From Superficieibacter sp. 1612_C1 (GTDB lineage Bacteria > Pseudomonadota > Gammaproteobacteria > Enterobacterales > Enterobacteriaceae), in contig NZ_JADGMI010000002.1 of NCBI RefSeq assembly GCF_015234305.1, positions 372,001 through 436,000 on the forward strand: DNA of 64,000 nucleotides. The letters run 5' to 3'. Positions 10,914 through 18,669 of the stretch are shown here, piece by piece (position 1 is the first letter of the stretch; each line of letters begins with the position of its first letter). The translations under genes were made by a program, and so were the position numbers. A model generated the notes under the pieces. That model was not told the DNA's origin. It searched no databases and worked only from the letters and a program-made list of their open reading frames with translations.

Positions 10914-11141
10914 CGCGCATTCCCTCTTTGTAGTATTCACATCAAGTATAGGAAAGCAGAGAAATTGTGCCTCGCCAAATGACACTTTTGTTAATTGAAT
11001 AGCCTGTTAATTATTTGTTTGGTGAATAATTTGCTAACTATTTCTTTTTATGTCCATTTGTTCATTGCCACGCGTTACTAAAAAAAATTCTCACCCGCCA
11101 CGTAATCTTGCCGCCTCCTTATTATCTCGTAAAAATACGTT

Positions 11142-12584
11142 ATGAATCGTCCCCTGATTTTGACTGCAATGTCAGTCCTGCCGCTGGTTCTTTCCCTGAC
11201 GGGCTGCGCGCCCTCGCATGATGTTAACGCCGGGATCACACCCCAAACCCCGGCGGTGTCGGTGAGCAGCACGTTACCGGCTGCGTTACAAAACGGCTGG
11301 CCGCAAAGCCAGTGGTGGAAGCAATATCAGGACCCGCAGCTTGACGCGCTAATTACGCGCGCACTGGCCAACGCGCCCGATTTAAAAGTGGCGCAACAGC
11401 GTATTGCGCTGGCGGAAGCGCAGGCGAGAATGGCGGAGGCCGCAGACGGTCCGGCGGTGAATTTCTCATCCGACGTTGAGCGGCAAAAAATGTCGGCGGA
11501 GGGTTTGATGGGACCCTTCGCGCTCACCGATCCGGCCGCCGGGACCACCGGGCCGTGGTACACCAACGGTACCTTTGGTCTGACAGCCGGCTGGGATTTG
11601 GATTTGTGGGGCAAAAATCGTGCTGAAGTGGAAGGCCGCATCGGCCTGGTGCGTGCGCGTGATGCTGAACTACAGCAGACGCAGCAGTTACTGGCCAGCA
11701 GCGTGGCGCGTCTCTACTGGGAATGGCAGACCGAAGCGGCCATTAAAACGGTGCTCAGCAATATTGAACAGCAGCAGGAGGCGATTGTTGCTGTCGATCG
11801 CGAGCTCTATCAGCAGGGGATCACCTCTTCTGTTGAAGGTGCGGAAACCGATATCAGTGCGGGGAAAACCCAGCAAAAGCTGGCGGAAGTTGCCGGTAAT
11901 ATGAAAATTATCGAAGCCCGCCTGCTGGCATTGACCAATGGACAGTCATCAACGCTTGCCCTGCACAGCGTGCCGCTGCCGGCCGTACAGACCAAAATGC
12001 CTGCCAGCCTTGGCTATGAATTACTGGCGCGTCGACCGGACTTGCAGGCCGCTCACTGGTACATCGAAGCCTCATTAAAAGAGGTGGATGCCGCCAAAGC
12101 GGCGTTTTACCCGGACATTAACCTGATGGCGTTTTTACAGCAGGACGCGCTGCACCTCAGCGATCTGTTCCGTCACTCCGCGCAACAAATGGGCGTGACG
12201 GCGGGGCTGACGCTGCCGATTTTTGATAGTGGTCGGCTGAATGCGAATCTGGATATCGCCAGCGCCCAAAACGGTCTCTCCATCGCTAATTACAATAAGG
12301 CAGTGGTTGACGCGGTGAATCAGGTTGCCCGCAGCGCCACGCAGGTTGAAACGCTGATGGAGAAAAGTGCGCGTCAGAAGCAGGTGCAGCAGGATGCATC
12401 GCGCATTGTGGCACTGGCAGAGGCGCGACTGAAAGCCGGTCTGATTGCAGGATCTCGCGTCAACCAGGCGCGCATTCCGGCCCTTGAGGAGCAGATTAAC
12501 GGCCTGAAATTGCAGGGACAGTGGCTGGATGCCTCTATCCAGCTGACTTCTACGCTGGGCGGCGGCTATCATTTCTCATCCTGA
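11142..12584 (+). CDS. mdtQ: Outer membrane factor lipoprotein MdtQ (NodT family)
   Basis: 480 aa, full length. It has a lipoprotein signal with lipobox LTGC (C22), then two repeats of the outer-membrane efflux (TolC-like) domain with ALANAPDLKVAQQRIALAEAQ and ELLARRPDLQAAHWYIEASL. NodT proteins form the outer-membrane channel of tripartite pumps. In E. coli K-12 mdtQ is a broken gene; here the frame is continuous. No inner-membrane pump or adaptor gene is adjacent, so its partner is unknown. Confidence 0.9.
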   Translation: MNRPLILTAMSVLPLVLSLTGCAPSHDVNAGITPQTPAVSVSSTLPAALQNGWPQSQWWKQYQDPQLDALITRALANAPDLKVAQQRIALAEAQARMAEAADGPAVNFSSDVERQKMSAEGLMGPFALTDPAAGTTGPWYTNGTFGLTAGWDLDLWGKNRAEVEGRIGLVRARDAELQQTQQLLASSVARLYWEWQTEAAIKTVLSNIEQQQEAIVAVDRELYQQGITSSVEGAETDISAGKTQQKLAEVAGNMKIIEARLLALTNGQSSTLALHSVPLPAVQTKMPASLGYELLARRPDLQAAHWYIEASLKEVDAAKAAFYPDINLMAFLQQDALHLSDLFRHSAQQMGVTAGLTLPIFDSGRLNANLDIASAQNGLSIANYNKAVVDAVNQVARSATQVETLMEKSARQKQVQQDASRIVALAEARLKAGLIAGSRVNQARIPALEEQINGLKLQGQWLDASIQLTSTLGGGYHFSS

Positions 12585-12607
12585 CCCCCAGACTTCGCCG
12601 GGGTTTT
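12585..12607 (+). terminator. Possible terminator after mdtQ
   Basis: CCCC (12586-12589) can pair with GGGG (12600-12603), followed by four T (12604-12607), right after the mdtQ stop. The stem is short, so this is a weak call. Confidence 0.35.
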
Positions 12608-12642
12608 CTATACTTACCTCCTGAACTTAACGGGAGGTCAGT

Positions 12643-13413
12643 ATGGCGGCAAACAAAGTTGCAGTAGTCACCGCGTCGGATTCCGGCATTGGTAAGCAGT
12701 GCGCGTTATTTCTCGCTAAAGGCGGATATGACATCGGCGTGACCTGGCACTCGGATGAAAAGGGCGCGCAGGGGACGGTAAAAGAAGTTGAGGCGCTGGG
12801 CCGCAAAGCCATTGCGGTACAGCTGGATCTCAGCAAGCTGCCGGAGGGCACGCAGGCGCTGGAAACGCTGATTAAACAGTTTGGCCGTATTGATGTGCTG
12901 GTCAACAACGCGGGCATGATGACCAAAGATGCGTTCCTTGACGTCAAGCTGGAGGACTGGCGGGCGATTTTTACGGTAGACGTCGAAGGCGCATTTCTCT
13001 GTTCGCAGATTGCCGCCAGAAAAATGGTAGAGCAGGGGGAGGGAGGACGCATTGTTAACATTACCTCCGTGCATGAACATTCTCCTCTGCCTGACGCCAG
13101 TGCCTACACGTCCGCCAAACATGCGCTTGGTGGGCTGACCAAATCGATGGCGCTGGAACTGGTCAAACACAATATTCTGGTCAATTCTGTTGCGCCGGGC
13201 GCTATCGCCACGCCCATGAATGATATGAGCGATGACGATGCAAAACCCGGCTCCATGCCCACTATCCCGCTGACGCGTCCGGGTAAAACGGAAGAAATTG
13301 CCAGTCTGGTAGCATGGCTGTGCTCGGAATATGCGACCTACACGACCGGCCAGTCGTTTATTGTTGACGGTGGTTTTATGCTGGTAAACCCGCAGTTTGC
13401 AGGACTGAAATAA
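12643..13413 (+). CDS. yohF: Short-chain dehydrogenase/reductase YohF
   Basis: 256 aa classical SDR with a Rossmann fold. The cofactor loop TASDSGIG (10-17) replaces the usual TGxxxGIG, as in E. coli YohF. NNAG is at 88-91 and the catalytic residues are S142, Y155 and K159. It is an NAD(P)-dependent oxidoreductase; the physiological substrate is unknown. The GGGAGG Shine-Dalgarno sequence is good. It is convergent with yohD. Confidence 0.93.
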   Translation: MAANKVAVVTASDSGIGKQCALFLAKGGYDIGVTWHSDEKGAQGTVKEVEALGRKAIAVQLDLSKLPEGTQALETLIKQFGRIDVLVNNAGMMTKDAFLDVKLEDWRAIFTVDVEGAFLCSQIAARKMVEQGEGGRIVNITSVHEHSPLPDASAYTSAKHALGGLTKSMALELVKHNILVNSVAPGAIATPMNDMSDDDAKPGSMPTIPLTRPGKTEEIASLVAWLCSEYATYTTGQSFIVDGGFMLVNPQFAGLK

Positions 13414-13426
13414 ATCTTGCCCCGGT

Positions 13427-13448
13427 AACGGCAGCAACTACTGCCGTT
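13427..13448. other. Stem-loop at the yohF/yohD convergence
   Basis: AACGGCAG (13427-13434) pairs perfectly with CTGCCGTT (13441-13448) around a 6-nt loop and overlaps the last codons of yohD. It lacks a U-run, and a termination role is only suggested by its position. Confidence 0.4.
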
Positions 13449-14001
13449 TCTGCCGGTGTTTTAACCACAGGCGCACACCCACGACCAGCGCGACAGCAAT
13501 ACCCAGCCAGACCAGATGTTTTAAATGCTGATTGAAATGATGCAGCCACGGCCCAATCACTTCACCACCGACATAGCCAAGGGTGGTGAAAATCAGCGCC
13601 CACACAATTGCGCCCGCAATGTTGAGCGGCAGAAACAGCGTCGGCGGCAGACGACTGGCACCTATCAGCAGGGGGCCGATAATGCGGAAACCGTACATAA
13701 AACGGCTACCAATCACAAACAGCCACGGACGGCGCTGGATCAGCCGCTGCGCACGGTCGATTTTATCCTGATGCCCGCTGAAACGCGCCAGGATGCGGTT
13801 GCCGAACCGGCGGCCTAAAAAATAGAGCAACTGATCGCCGATGATCCCGCCCAGCGCAACGGCAATCACCACCAGCGGAAACTTCAGCAGCCCCTGGTGG
13901 GCCGCAACGCCACCCAGCAGCGTAATGGTTTCTCCCTCTGCCAGACTGCCAATCGTCAGGGCAGCGTAGCCATACTCCGTAATTAACAAATTGATATCCA
14001 T
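13438..14001 (-). CDS. yohD: DedA family inner membrane protein YohD
   Basis: 187 aa DedA/VTT-domain membrane protein. The family stretches are visible: GSLAEGETITLLGGVAAHQG, GDQLLYFLGRRFG and GSRFMYGFRIIGPLLIGASR. DedA proteins are linked to membrane potential and undecaprenyl-phosphate or phospholipid recycling; the specific role of YohD is not defined. It is slightly shorter than E. coli YohD (192 aa) at the C-terminus. Confidence 0.93.
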   Translation of the reverse strand: MDINLLITEYGYAALTIGSLAEGETITLLGGVAAHQGLLKFPLVVIAVALGGIIGDQLLYFLGRRFGNRILARFSGHQDKIDRAQRLIQRRPWLFVIGSRFMYGFRIIGPLLIGASRLPPTLFLPLNIAGAIVWALIFTTLGYVGGEVIGPWLHHFNQHLKHLVWLGIAVALVVGVRLWLKHRQKRQ

Positions 14002-14165
14002 GCGTTAAACATCTCTCCTCTCTGTACCGCACCCAACAAGCATAATCGCTATGCGAAATGTTGCAGGCAAAGAGGGATAAGCATTTTTGAACTGTACATA
14101 AAATAATCTATTGATGTGCATTATACTTAAGCCACAGTCGTATCACGTTGAGAAGAGGGGATCAT

Positions 14166-14753
14166 ATGAACCATGTCTGGGGACTTCTCTCCCATCCTAA
14201 TCGCGAAATGCAGGCTATTAAGCGCGAAAACGAAACGGTTTCGCATCACTACACCCATCACGTCCTGATCATGGCGGCCATCCCGGTTATCTGCGCGTTT
14301 ATTGGTACGACGCAAATTGGCTGGAATTTTGGTGAAAATAACGTGGTCCGGCTGTCGCTGTTTACTGCTTTTGCGCTGGCAATCCTTTTCTACGGGCTGA
14401 TGCTGGCGGGGGTGGCGGTGATGGGCAGGGTGATCTGGTGGATGGCGCGTAACTATCCGCATCGCCCTTCGCTGGCACGCTGTATGGTATTTGCGGGCTA
14501 CGTCGCCACGCCAATCTTTTTGAGTGGTATCGTGGCGCTCTATCCGCTGGTCTGGCTGTGTGCGCTGGTGGGCACGGCCGCGCTGTTTTATACCGGTTAT
14601 TTACTCTATCTGGGCATCCCGACCTTCCTTAATATCAACAAAGAAGAGGGGCTGAGTTTTTCCAGCTCTACGCTGGCTATCGGCGTGCTGGTGCTTGAAG
14701 TTCTGCTGGCCCTGACGGTCCTGCTGTGGGGCTATGGCTATCATCTGATCTGA
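14166..14753 (+). CDS. yohC: Inner membrane protein YohC (Yip1 domain family)
   Basis: 195 aa, the E. coli length, with about five membrane helices of the Yip1 family. Conserved segments include HHYTHHVLIMAAIPV and GYLLYLGIPTFLNINKEEG. Function is unknown. The ATG at 14166 follows GAAGAGGGG closely and matches the family N-terminus, so an in-frame upstream start at 14148 was not used. Confidence 0.92.
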   Translation: MNHVWGLLSHPNREMQAIKRENETVSHHYTHHVLIMAAIPVICAFIGTTQIGWNFGENNVVRLSLFTAFALAILFYGLMLAGVAVMGRVIWWMARNYPHRPSLARCMVFAGYVATPIFLSGIVALYPLVWLCALVGTAALFYTGYLLYLGIPTFLNINKEEGLSFSSSTLAIGVLVLEVLLALTVLLWGYGYHLI

Positions 14754-14924
14754 CAAATGCTGTGCGGCGGGTAGACGCGCTCGCCGTGCAGTATTTGGAC
14801 ATGATTCTTCTCTGGCGGAGCCTTTTCCCGGCGGGTATGATGCGCAGGCGTGTTTTGTATTGATATCTATAATGAATCACGCCCCAAAAACATAACCTGT
14901 GCATATAACTACCAGAATCTCATC

Positions 14925-15857
14925 ATGCCGAAATTACGCGTTTCTTTGCTTAGCCTTGCGCTAATGCTCCCGGTGGTTTTCGCACCACAGGTCAGTGCCA
15001 AAACGGCTGCGGCCGCTACGGCGTTACAGCCGGAAATCGCCTCCGGTAGTGCGATGATTGTTGATCTTCAGACCAATAAAGTGATCTACGCCAGCCATCC
15101 GGATCTAGTGCGTCCCATTGCATCTATCACCAAATTGATGACGGCGATGGTGGTGCTGGATGCGCATCTGCCGCTGGATGAAAAACTGAAGGTGGATATC
15201 AGCCATACGCCAAAAATGAAGGGAATTTATTCGCGCGTGCGCCTGAACAGCGAAATCAGCCGTAAAGATATGCTGCTGCTGGCGCTGATGTCATCGGAAA
15301 ACCGTGCGGCGGCGAGCCTTGCGCACCATTATCCGGGCGGCTACGATGCGTTTATTCGGGCGATGAATGCAAAAGCGAAAGCGCTGGGGATGACCCACAC
15401 GCGCTACGTGGAGCCGACTGGACTGTCGATTAAAAACGTCTCCACGGCTCGCGACTTAACCCGGCTGTTGATTGCCAGCAAGCAGTATCCGCTCATTGGT
15501 CAACTCAGCACTACGCGCGAAGATATGGCGACGTTTTCGAACCCGGCCTATACGCTGCCGTTCCGTAACACCAACCACCTGGTCTATCGCGATAACTGGA
15601 ATATCCAGTTGACCAAGACCGGGTTTACCAACGCGGCGGGTCATTGTCTGGTGATGCGCACGTTGATCAACCAACGCCCGGTGGCGCTGGTGGTGATGGA
15701 TGCGTTTGGCAAATATACCCACTTTGCCGACGCCAGCCGCCTGAAAACCTGGATTGAGACGGGGAAAGTCATGCCGGTTCCGGCCTCGGCGCTGAGCTAT
15801 AAAAAGCAGAAGGCGGCGCAGATGGCCAGTACGGATTTCACCGCGCAAAACGATTAA
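14925..15857 (+). CDS. pbpG: D-alanyl-D-alanine endopeptidase PBP7
   Basis: 310 aa low-molecular-mass penicillin-binding protein that cleaves D-Ala-meso-DAP cross-links in peptidoglycan. Signal peptide 1-25, then the three active-site motifs SITK (67-70), SEN (124-126) and KTG (231-233). The start MPKLRVS was chosen over an upstream in-frame Met at 14850 because it begins the signal peptide and gives the E. coli length. Confidence 0.95.
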   Translation: MPKLRVSLLSLALMLPVVFAPQVSAKTAAAATALQPEIASGSAMIVDLQTNKVIYASHPDLVRPIASITKLMTAMVVLDAHLPLDEKLKVDISHTPKMKGIYSRVRLNSEISRKDMLLLALMSSENRAAASLAHHYPGGYDAFIRAMNAKAKALGMTHTRYVEPTGLSIKNVSTARDLTRLLIASKQYPLIGQLSTTREDMATFSNPAYTLPFRNTNHLVYRDNWNIQLTKTGFTNAAGHCLVMRTLINQRPVALVVMDAFGKYTHFADASRLKTWIETGKVMPVPASALSYKKQKAAQMASTDFTAQND

Positions 15858-15892
15858 CCCGTGGTGTCGTGACGCAGGCTATGTGCCACTTT

Positions 15893-16019
15893 GCCCGGTG
15901 GCGCTTTGCTTACCGGGCCTACGGTGCTGTGGTAGCTCCGGTGGCGCTGCGCTTACCGGGGCTACAATGTTGCGATGCTGTTTTCGTAGGCCGGGTAAGG
16001 CGAAGCCGCCACCCGGCAT
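15893..16019. repeat. REP/BIME cluster (three REP units)
   Basis: Three GC-rich palindromic units resembling enterobacterial REP sequences: 15893-15922 and 15938-15965 in one orientation, and 15986-16019 in the opposite one. Each has the core CCGGTGGCG...TACCGGG...CTAC or its complement. They fill the space between pbpG and the convergent acetyltransferase gene, a typical REP position. Confidence 0.8.
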
Positions 16020-16061
16020 CATGCGCACCGTGGCCGATTCCCGCCTTACTCCCACCGAATC

Positions 16062-16616
16062 CTACTCCGGCAGCGTCCAGTCACCGTCATTAAGCGCGCG
16101 CTGCATAATCAACGTATCGCGCCAGTCACCTTTTTTATATCCCACGCTGCGCAACCGTCCGGCAACCTCAAACCCCTGCTGCTGATGCAGCTTTAGCGAG
16201 CCGGGATTATTATGCCCGTCACCCACCACGGCCAGCATCTGCCGCCACGGTCCCTGTTCACAACGTGCAATCAACTGCGACAGCAGGCGCGTGCCGATAC
16301 CGCGCCCGGTCATCGTCGTATCAATATAAATCGACTCTTCGATGGTGAAACGGTAGGCGGGACGCGGACGATACTGGGTCGCATAGCAATACCCCACGAC
16401 CACGCCGCGATAAAGCGCCACCAGCCACGGCAGATCCTGCGCTGCGACGTTCTCCATCCGCTCGCGCATTTCTTCCACCGAAGGCGGCGTTTCTTCAAAA
16501 GAGGCCCGGCCGTTCAGCACATGCCAGGCATATAGCGCGGCAATGGCATGAACATCGTCGGGCAGGGCATCACGGACTTCAACATCCACGCCGTTCAAAA
16601 CGTCAACCGCAGACAT
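16062..16616 (-). CDS. GNAT family N-acetyltransferase
   Basis: 184 aa, of the phosphinothricin/methionine-sulfoximine acetyltransferase-like branch of GNAT. It shows VRDALPDDVHAIAALYAWHV at the N-terminus, RFTIEESIYID, the acetyl-CoA loop RGIGTRLL (from about 105) and the GFEVAGRLRSVGYK-W signature near the C-terminus. It probably acetylates a free amino group of an amino acid or analogue; the substrate is unknown. There is no counterpart at this position in E. coli K-12. It lies 82 bp beyond dld on the same strand, after the dld terminator, so it is likely a separate unit. Confidence 0.8.
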   Translation of the reverse strand: MSAVDVLNGVDVEVRDALPDDVHAIAALYAWHVLNGRASFEETPPSVEEMRERMENVAAQDLPWLVALYRGVVVGYCYATQYRPRPAYRFTIEESIYIDTTMTGRGIGTRLLSQLIARCEQGPWRQMLAVVGDGHNNPGSLKLHQQQGFEVAGRLRSVGYKKGDWRDTLIMQRALNDGDWTLPE

Positions 16617-16631
16617 AACGCAAGCTCCTCA

Positions 16632-16662
16632 AAACAAAAAGCCAGAGAACACCGTCTCTGGC
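16632..16662 (-). terminator. Rho-independent terminator of dld
   Basis: GCCAGAGA (16641-16648) and TCTCTGGC (16655-16662) form an 8-bp stem. On the dld strand it is followed by TTTTTGTTTT. Confidence 0.85.
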
Positions 16663-16698
16663 ACGTTGAACCACTTTATTACGACTAACGACAAAAAC

Positions 16699-18474
16699 TC
16701 AAACGGCAGGTGGCGGCGTCGGCACACTCTCTGCGGTTTCAGCAGGCTTTTGTGTGGCAGAAGTGCCTTCGCCCCAGTACTTCTGTTTACTGGTCTTGCC
16801 AATCCCCGGGTTCATGCTATTTGTCGGGTCGTTCTTGCGATAAAACGTTTTTAAACTCTCCGCCGCCTCGTAAAGATGGCCGACGTTATGCTCGGCAGGA
16901 TACTGCGCACCGCGTGCTCGCAGCAGCTCCAGCATTTGCTCCTTCAGGTGATGCGCATCGACGCCTTTTTTGACGATGTAATCCTGATGGAAAACGTGAC
17001 ACATAAAGTGACCGTAGTAGAGCTTATGCACCAGCTGGCTGTCGATCTCCGGCGGCAGATGTTCGAACCACTCGGTATCATTGCGTCGCAGGGCGATATC
17101 CAGCGCCAGAATATCTTCCACCTCATCGGCATGTACCGCCTGGTAGCGGATCGCCGCGCCCGCCGCGGCAAAACGGTGCAGGAACGCTTTGCTGCCTTCT
17201 TCCGGCGTACAGGCGAAGAAATCGCCCTCGGCGGTTTTAAAGTATTCGCTCAGCCAGTGTTGCGCCTCGTTAACCCCATCGCCCGCCATCTTGAGCAGCA
17301 GATGATGTTCATACTTATCGCGCCAGCTTTTCATGCGCGGCGGCAAATGCGAAGGGAAGGCGCGGGTCAGCTTCTGCATCGTGCGATCGGTAAAATGCGG
17401 CTTAAACAGCGAGACCTTTTCCAGCAGCGCGTCGGTGCGGCCTTTCAAAGTAAAGAACAGCGGCATTTTGTCGGTGCCGAGTTTGTCGATCATCAGGAAC
17501 GTATCTTTCCCGTACCGCTCGGCAATATCGTAAATATCGCGGTGCATATATTCACCCGCAATCGGCAGATGGGTGAAATTGGCCAGAATATGACGGCGAA
17601 TGTCGGTGAGCACGTCGGGCTGGTTGGTGCCGATATAAAACACCTGCTGATTTTTTTCCGCCATAAAGGTATCCAGACGCACGGCAAAAACCGCCAGCTT
17701 GCCCGCGCAGCCGGAAGATTCAAACAGGCGATCCGGATCGGCATTATAGCGGGCAGGCGTGTCCGCCTCGACATCACGTACGCGGGTCACGTAGTCGTTG
17801 TCGTGTCCGTGACGCCCATCGTGGCGCACATCGCCAGCCGTGATGCGTTCATCGTCCAGTTTACTGAGGATCTGCTCCGGCGTTTGCCCCAGCTCAATGC
17901 CCAGATGATTGACCAGCTGTAAGCGTCCATTTTCATCAATACGGGCAAACAGCGACATCTCGGTATAGGCCGGTCCGCGCTGTACCAGCGCGCCGCCGGA
18001 GTTATTGCAGATGCCGCCAATCACCGAGGCACCAATGCAGGAGGAGCCGATCACCGAATGCGGCTCGCGTCCCAGCGGCTTGAGCGCTTTTTCCAGCGAA
18101 TACAGCGTGGTGCCGGGAAATGCCAGTACCTGCTCGCCATTATCCAGTAGCTGAAGTTTATCCAGTCGCAGGGTACTGATAATAACAATGTCGCGATCGT
18201 AATCGTTGCCGTTCGGCGTCGAACCTTCCGTCAGGCCGGTATTCGCCGCCTGCATCAGAATAATTTTATCGGCCTGCACGCAGGCGCTTAATACCCGCCA
18301 TAGTTCGAGCAGGCTGCCGGGGAAAACGACGGCCAGCGCCTCGCCCTGGCCGGAACGGAAGCCCTTGCGGTAGCGGGCGGTTTTCGCCGGGTCGGTTAAC
18401 AGATGAGAGTGGCCCACCAGGCGGGTCAGTTCGTTGAGTAGCGCGTGATTATCATGATGAGTTGTAGACGGCAT
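16699..18474 (-). CDS. dld: Quinone-dependent D-lactate dehydrogenase
   Basis: 591 aa FAD enzyme of the membrane face that oxidises D-lactate to pyruvate and passes electrons to quinone. An N-terminal PCMH FAD-binding domain (ANTGLTEGSTPNGNDYDRD, SCIGASVIGGICNNSGG) is followed by the membrane-binding and cap domains typical of Dld. The start MPSTTHH at 18474 matches the family; an upstream in-frame Met would add 38 unrelated residues. The C-terminal tail, rich in A, P and T, is about 20 residues longer than E. coli Dld (571 aa). Confidence 0.95.
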   Translation of the reverse strand: MPSTTHHDNHALLNELTRLVGHSHLLTDPAKTARYRKGFRSGQGEALAVVFPGSLLELWRVLSACVQADKIILMQAANTGLTEGSTPNGNDYDRDIVIISTLRLDKLQLLDNGEQVLAFPGTTLYSLEKALKPLGREPHSVIGSSCIGASVIGGICNNSGGALVQRGPAYTEMSLFARIDENGRLQLVNHLGIELGQTPEQILSKLDDERITAGDVRHDGRHGHDNDYVTRVRDVEADTPARYNADPDRLFESSGCAGKLAVFAVRLDTFMAEKNQQVFYIGTNQPDVLTDIRRHILANFTHLPIAGEYMHRDIYDIAERYGKDTFLMIDKLGTDKMPLFFTLKGRTDALLEKVSLFKPHFTDRTMQKLTRAFPSHLPPRMKSWRDKYEHHLLLKMAGDGVNEAQHWLSEYFKTAEGDFFACTPEEGSKAFLHRFAAAGAAIRYQAVHADEVEDILALDIALRRNDTEWFEHLPPEIDSQLVHKLYYGHFMCHVFHQDYIVKKGVDAHHLKEQMLELLRARGAQYPAEHNVGHLYEAAESLKTFYRKNDPTNSMNPGIGKTSKQKYWGEGTSATQKPAETAESVPTPPPAV

Positions 18475-18586
18475 CTTCCACTCCTTGTGGTGGGACAAAT
18501 AAACGTCTTTAAGAATAGCCTGAGAAAACCGGGGCGGCGGAGAAAAACGCCAGAAAAATAAGAGAATAAGCGAGGCAAGATACTGC

Positions 18587-18596
18587 AACCGCGGTT
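18587..18596. promoter_or_regulatory. Palindrome in the dld-bglX divergent promoter region
   Basis: AACCGCGGTT is a perfect 10-bp palindrome with a central CG, inside GCAACCGCGGTTAC. It lies between the divergent genes dld and bglX, and its shape is typical of LacI-family operators. The regulator is unknown. Confidence 0.35.
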
Positions 18597-18669
18597 ACGA
18601 TTATGGCAAACTGCGATCTTCGCACGGATTAGGCCGCTCCCCCGGCTTTAGCATAAGAGAGTAAACCAT

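Noticed and set aside
15893-16019. CRISPR-like repeat array after pbpG
   Set aside because: Only three units, palindromic, in alternating orientation and adjacent to gene ends: a REP/BIME cluster, not CRISPR.
16876-17922. 348-codon open frame on the + strand
   Set aside because: It is entirely antisense to dld, a well-conserved gene; long antisense frames are common in such GC-rich codon use.
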